Shown one piece after another: positions 39,753 through 43,140 of a DNA stretch of 43,140 bases. This DNA is from an uncultured Nitrosopumilaceae archaeon (lineage in GTDB: Archaea; Thermoproteota; Nitrososphaeria; Nitrososphaerales; Nitrosopumilaceae): the NCBI GenBank assembly GCA_937897875.1, contig CALCPD010000006.1, forward strand, positions 1-43,140. Reading direction: 5' to 3'. Each line of letters opens with the position of its first letter. Position 1 is the stretch's first letter. The position numbers were made by a program, and so were the translations under genes. The notes under the pieces are model-generated. The model did no database searches and was not told the DNA's origin. It was given only the letters and a program-made list of their open reading frames with translations.

Positions 39753-40637
39753 TCAGAGAGGGATTAAGAAACTAATAACAAATAAAATTCCAGTAAGACG
39801 ACTGAATTTTAAAGTTGAACTCATGTAAGGAACTAAATTTTCAACAGAGTCATAATTTTTTTGCAAGCCAATTCCAGATTTAATAATTAATGGAAAACTC
39901 ATCAAACTAATCAAAGTGAAAACAGGTAAATAATTTAACACAACTCCAATCACAATAACACCATAAGCAAATAATGGGAAAATCCAAAATAATTTTCGTG
40001 CTTTTTCTTTTCCAACGGTAATCACTAATGTTTTTCTACCTTTTGATTTATCAGCATCATGATCAGGAAATGATGCAATAAACAAAACTAATGATGACAA
40101 AGTTCCAATGACAATTCCAGCTAAGATGGATTCAATATTGACTTCACCAGATTGAATGTAGAAGGTTCCAATGACAATCATTGATCCCTTTACAGCAACA
40201 AAAAATTCACCTAAACCAGAATCGACAATCTTAGTAGAGTAAAAATAAATTGAAAGAATTGCAAAACCCAAAATTATTGCAATTAAAATTCCATATGTGA
40301 TAACAAAGTAACTACCAATCAATGCACCAAGTACTAAGAAAAATACACCAGCACGATAAACAGAAGAAGGTTTGAGTAATCCTTCAGGCAACACACCTGT
40401 TCCGCCACTCATTTTGGTTCTAGTAGTTTTAGTATCAATTCCTCGTTTGAAATCCCAGTAATCATTAAGCAAATCAACACTTGCATGTAATGCCATTACA
40501 CCTGCAAATGTCAAGAAAGCATCAAAGAATTCTATAGAACCATTTTGCGACCAGTTTAATGCCAAGCCTACAAGTACGGCAATTACAGATGCTAACAAAA
40601 AACGAACTCGAATTACACGCAGCCAAACTGAAATCAT
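39753..40637 (-). CDS. UbiA-family prenyltransferase (MenA-like)
   Basis: The protein, 294 aa from ATG 40637, is a polytopic membrane enzyme. It has the first Asp-rich motif DLLNDYWDFKRGIDTKTTRT and the second, SFPDHDADKSKGRKTLVI, as in UbiA enzymes. The isoprenoid is joined to an aromatic acceptor; MenA (dihydroxynaphthoate) is the closest guess, consistent with a menaquinone-type carrier, but lipid or haem enzymes of the same family cannot be excluded. The start is set by ATAAAA near 40661-40666, 26 nt upstream; a TTG three codons earlier is rejected. Confidence 0.85.
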   Translation of the reverse strand: MISVWLRVIRVRFLLASVIAVLVGLALNWSQNGSIEFFDAFLTFAGVMALHASVDLLNDYWDFKRGIDTKTTRTKMSGGTGVLPEGLLKPSSVYRAGVFFLVLGALIGSYFVITYGILIAIILGFAILSIYFYSTKIVDSGLGEFFVAVKGSMIVIGTFYIQSGEVNIESILAGIVIGTLSSLVLFIASFPDHDADKSKGRKTLVITVGKEKARKLFWIFPLFAYGVIVIGVVLNYLPVFTLISLMSFPLIIKSGIGLQKNYDSVENLVPYMSSTLKFSRLTGILFVISFLIPL

Positions 40638-40722
40638 TAGTAACAATACTAATTTTTACTATAAAATTCGTTAGTTTTGATTTTAATCAAATTTTATATG
40701 AAAATAATCTAAAATCATAGTC

Positions 40723-40929
40723 ATGAGATTTGGGAAAATTGAAGAAAATGAGGAAATTATTAAATTTAATTTAGAATTACAATGTGTTAATTGTAATAAA
40801 AAAGTTCCAGGAGGAATGAAGACAGGTGGGAAATATTTTGAAACAGAAGAATACAATATAGAAATAGAGAAATTTAAAAAAACATATCTTTGCGGTGTCT
40901 GCAGAGATAAAAAAAGAATGTCAGATTAA
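40723..40929 (+). CDS. Small zinc-ribbon protein, 68 aa
   Basis: LQCVNCNKKVPGGM and YLCGVCRDKKRM provide two CxxC pairs 35 residues apart, a zinc-ribbon arrangement; the rest is charged. TTTATATG (40693-40700) is centred 26 nt before the ATG, a strong start. Its end overlaps the DUF2203 gene on the other strand by 9 nt. Function unknown. Confidence 0.65.
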   Translation: MRFGKIEENEEIIKFNLELQCVNCNKKVPGGMKTGGKYFETEEYNIEIEKFKKTYLCGVCRDKKRMSD

Positions 40930-41322
40930 AGTTTCATCACTAACTTCGATAGGTTTTCTTCCCATAAACCCAGAATCTTTGGCATGCCAAAATTTAATTT
41001 CAGTTTCACCATGTTTCCAACAAAGACACACTTCTTCATCAAATCTTTTAGAAGGAAAATCAAGCAATCCTTGCTCTATACTTTTAATCATCACACCAGT
41101 ATTTTCTAAAATTTCAACAGATTCATAAAATTTAGTAATTGCAGAATTCAATTGTTTTTTTAATTCCATATATTTTTCAAATGAGTCAGTAGTTGAAAGA
41201 ATCATTTGTAATTCTTTTTCTATTTTTGTAATATCACTTTTTTTAGCCAAAGCATATTCAAATTTTTTAATTACATTAGGTAATGCTTCATTTGCTTGTT
41301 TTGCAGTAAAAAAGGAAAACAT
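40921..41322 (-). CDS. DUF2203-family protein
   Basis: The 133 residues match DUF2203: N-terminal FFTAKQANEALPNVIKKFEY, a long helix, then TGVMIKSIEQGLLDFPSKRF, EVCLCWKHGE and FWHAKDSGFMGRKPIEV. This family is widespread in archaea and bacteria, always short, and of unknown function. Length is normal. It overlaps the zinc-ribbon gene at 40723 by 9 nt. Confidence 0.85.
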   Translation of the reverse strand: MFSFFTAKQANEALPNVIKKFEYALAKKSDITKIEKELQMILSTTDSFEKYMELKKQLNSAITKFYESVEILENTGVMIKSIEQGLLDFPSKRFDEEVCLCWKHGETEIKFWHAKDSGFMGRKPIEVSDETLI

Positions 41323-41384
41323 GCCTACATTCAGAAAGCCTCAATTAAATATCTTAGCGGATAAATCTGACTAAAATTAACAAT

Positions 41385-41528
41385 CTAGTATTTTTTTGGT
41401 TTTGGTCCATGTTTCTTATCCTGCTGTTTCTTTTTATAGCGTTTAACTCGTTGTTGTTGTTCTGCTTTTTTTTGGCCTTTTTGCTTTCGTCCATCTTTTT
41501 TACCATCATTTTTCATTTTAAACCCCAT
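41385..41528 (-). CDS. Basic microprotein, 47 aa
   Basis: From ATG 41528 it starts MGFKMKNDGKKDGRKQKGQK and continues with Gln/Lys/Arg-rich QQRVKRYKKKQQD, ending in a GPKPKKY tail. More than one third of residues are Lys or Arg, so RNA or ribosome binding is likely. An ACTTATGA box is centred about 27 nt upstream; ATG 41516 is the alternative. It is similar in style to the 28-aa protein at 17050. Function not known. Confidence 0.5.
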   Translation of the reverse strand: MGFKMKNDGKKDGRKQKGQKKAEQQQRVKRYKKKQQDKKHGPKPKKY

Positions 41529-41621
41529 TCAATTAGCATGAATTTAGATTCTCATAAGTATTGTTTTTAAAAAACAAAAAGAAATATGCAAATTTATTAA
41601 GAATGGTTTCCAAAAATGCTT

Positions 41622-41903
41622 ATGAGCGAAGATCCATTAGAAGCAATAATTTTACAAACAATTAATGGTGCAATAGCCACAATTCCAGGCTACATGGAGG
41701 AAATTAAACAAAATAAAGAGACCTTAAAAGTGGAAAATGCTCAAGAATTTGTCTATGGAATAGTAATGGGAATGGCATTAGGAATGAGCGGAGCAATACT
41801 CAGTGCACAAGATAAACCTCCAACAAACGAAGATCAGATGAGAGTTAGAGACATAATTTACAAGCACATCCCAGACATACGAGAAAGAATTTTCAATTCA
41901 TAA
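41622..41903 (+). CDS. Hypothetical helical protein, 93 aa
   Basis: I start at ATG 41622 (MSEDPLEAIILQTINGAIAT) because AATTTATTAA is centred 26 nt upstream; ATG 41616 is in the same frame two codons earlier. A central segment FVYGIVMGMALGMSGAILSA is hydrophobic and Gly/Met-rich and could be a buried or membrane-associated helix. The rest is charged helix ending DIIYKHIPDIRERIF. No known family. Confidence 0.65.
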   Translation: MSEDPLEAIILQTINGAIATIPGYMEEIKQNKETLKVENAQEFVYGIVMGMALGMSGAILSAQDKPPTNEDQMRVRDIIYKHIPDIRERIFNS

Positions 41904-41930
41904 AATTCTAAATGAAGCATACAACAAATA

Positions 41931-42989
41931 TTATTTTATTTGATATCTTAAAATTGCTAAAACAGAATCATCTAATTCAAGTTTTTTAATTATTTGTGGA
42001 GATGTAGCAAATTCAATTTTACATGAGGTCTTTTTGGCAATTTCCAACATTTTCAGGATATTTTTAAATTGAGAATTGGTATGATAGTTTGCAGAAACAA
42101 TTAATGTTTCGACACTACCTCTTTCTAAGGCACGATAAATAACATTATTTCTCTTGGCGGTTAATCCATCTTTTACTAATTTTTCATATTTTTGAATTAA
42201 TTCTTTCATGTGTTTTTTTCTATATTCATACAAATGATGAATCAATATTTTATGAATATCATTTTTTGCAGTAGTGAAGGATAGACCTTCAACAAATCTA
42301 CATTTAGAAGATAAATCAGAATTTAATTCGTCATAAAATTCTGTTTTGCCAGGACCGTTTCCGCCCAAAAGTATTAACTCACTATTAACATCCATCAATC
42401 TAACTTTGTTTGCAACTTTTTTGAAAAATACATGAATTTTTGTTTGTCTTGCACGTAAAAATCGACCTTGGCTTTGTCCTCCTTTTTTGTGTCTACCTTG
42501 TAAATCAATTCTCAATTTGGATTCTTGAGTAATTTGATTGCCATGGAATTTTTGTATCCGTGCAGTTTTTTGATCAACAGTTATTAGTAAAACATCATAA
42601 TTTGTTTTTAAAATATCAGAAAAAGGTTTTACATATGGTTTTTTATTTACCATGTATACATATGGTAATTTTTTAGAAGTTCCAATTACTTTGATGTGAA
42701 TTTTCTCATTTTTGACCCAACCAAATACACATAATGTTTTAGTAAATTTTCCAACAGAAACAGGGTTCTTTTTAAGTTCCAATATTTTCTGTTCTATTTT
42801 CTGTTCGATTTTCTTTAATGATTCTGAACGAGTTGTTTCTTGCAATAATTGAATGGTGTCTTTGCCCTTACCATAGGGATAGTAAACTGAAATACATTGA
42901 GAATTAATTTCTTTTAATTCTTGTACAAATTGATTCAATGATAACCATTCAGAAGGATTAATTTCAGATAATACAGAAGATTCAGTCAT
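41931..42989 (-). CDS. eRF1/Vms1-like GGQ protein
   Basis: From ATG 42989 the 352-residue protein has a central GGQ motif in GRHKKGGQSQGRFLRARQ (about residues 166-183), as in class I release factors and Vms1/VLRF1 relatives. GGQ loops hydrolyse peptidyl-tRNA. The N-terminal domain (CISVYYPYGKGKD, then ETTRSESLKKIEQKIEQK) resembles eRF1 domain 1 but lacks the NIKS stop-codon motif, and the C-terminal part (ELILLGGNGPGKTEF, GSVETLIVSANY) resembles the eRF1/Pelota C-terminal fold. It is therefore probably a rescue or quality-control factor rather than the main release factor. TTATTACA is 26 nt upstream. Confidence 0.82.
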   Translation of the reverse strand: MTESSVLSEINPSEWLSLNQFVQELKEINSQCISVYYPYGKGKDTIQLLQETTRSESLKKIEQKIEQKILELKKNPVSVGKFTKTLCVFGWVKNEKIHIKVIGTSKKLPYVYMVNKKPYVKPFSDILKTNYDVLLITVDQKTARIQKFHGNQITQESKLRIDLQGRHKKGGQSQGRFLRARQTKIHVFFKKVANKVRLMDVNSELILLGGNGPGKTEFYDELNSDLSSKCRFVEGLSFTTAKNDIHKILIHHLYEYRKKHMKELIQKYEKLVKDGLTAKRNNVIYRALERGSVETLIVSANYHTNSQFKNILKMLEIAKKTSCKIEFATSPQIIKKLELDDSVLAILRYQIK

Positions 42990-43140
42990 AAAATTCAATT
43001 AATTCACTTTTGTAATAAGATTTGGGAAAAAGTAAAGAGAATATGGAAAATCACATCCAATAAAGTATCAAAAGAACGATCAATATGGCATAATTTTATC
43101 AAAAAAAAGGCTTTTTTTACAAAAATTTGAAATAGCTTAT

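Noticed and set aside
1-43140. Mobile element, prophage or integrated plasmid
   Set aside because: No transposase, integrase, phage or conjugation gene and no flanking long repeats were seen; the sparse 14.6-22.5 kb stretch has composition like the rest.

Overview
The window is AT-rich, densely packed archaeal chromosome, most likely from a marine ammonia-oxidising thaumarchaeon (Nitrosopumilus-like). The support is the combination of ribosomal proteins S26e and S25e, RNA polymerase subunit Rpo6, Alba, deoxyhypusine synthase, archaeal-type ThrRS, an archaetidyl-type CDP-alcohol phosphotransferase, many tiny zinc-ribbon proteins, and promoters in which a TATA box sits about 26 nt upstream of the start codon (leaderless transcripts). 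I see no insertion sequence, prophage, CRISPR array, rRNA or canonical tRNA.

Layout. 1-2.9 kb: the N-terminal piece of a possible zinc protease, several small zinc or hypothetical proteins and a secreted PepSY protein. 2.9-7.8 kb: a tightly overlapping leftward operon trpE-trpG-trpD-trpC-trpB; trpF is not in the window and trpA lies alone at 22.6 kb, just before pyrG. 7.9-10.3 kb: small zinc proteins, a possible winged-helix protein and a secreted charged protein. 10.3-14.6 kb: a MoxR ATPase / DUF58 / VWA module with a divergent DUF4129-type membrane protein. 14.6-22.5 kb: accessory-like and sparse, with small RNA candidates, microproteins, a DUF523-DUF1722 protein, a HAD phosphatase and ferritin. 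22.6-28.1 kb: trpA, pyrG, an NAD kinase fused to a winged helix, a PfkB kinase, S26e and a CDP-alcohol phosphotransferase. 28.2-29.2 kb: a protein built entirely of 5- and 8-residue repeats, with a repeat-rich upstream region. 29.2-36.5 kb: agmatinase, ThrRS, an AlkA-like glycosylase, deoxyhypusine synthase, S25e, a cyclophilin-like protein, Rpo6, Alba and a COG2522-type regulator. 36.6-43 kb: an asparagine-synthase-like protein with a zinc ribbon, a YHS microprotein, an aldo/keto reductase, a UbiA prenyltransferase, a DUF2203 protein and an eRF1/Vms1-like GGQ protein.

Functional links. The trp genes cover chorismate to tryptophan except trpF. Agmatinase (putrescine formation) and deoxyhypusine synthase (spermidine-dependent aIF5A modification) are two steps of one polyamine-to-translation route. 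S25e, S26e, Rpo6, ThrRS and the GGQ protein form an information-processing neighbourhood. Four convergent gene pairs interlock their stop codons in 4 nt, and two palindromic TATA boxes appear to serve divergent genes.

Most worth attention: the pentad/octad repeat protein and its repeat-laden upstream region; three structured small-RNA candidates near 14.7, 18.4 and 39.3 kb; the symmetric TATA box between rpo6 and the cyclophilin-like gene; and the NAD kinase-winged helix fusion. Start sites were often moved to GTG, TTG or internal ATG codons because a TATA box sits at the expected distance. All spacing and folding was done by eye.
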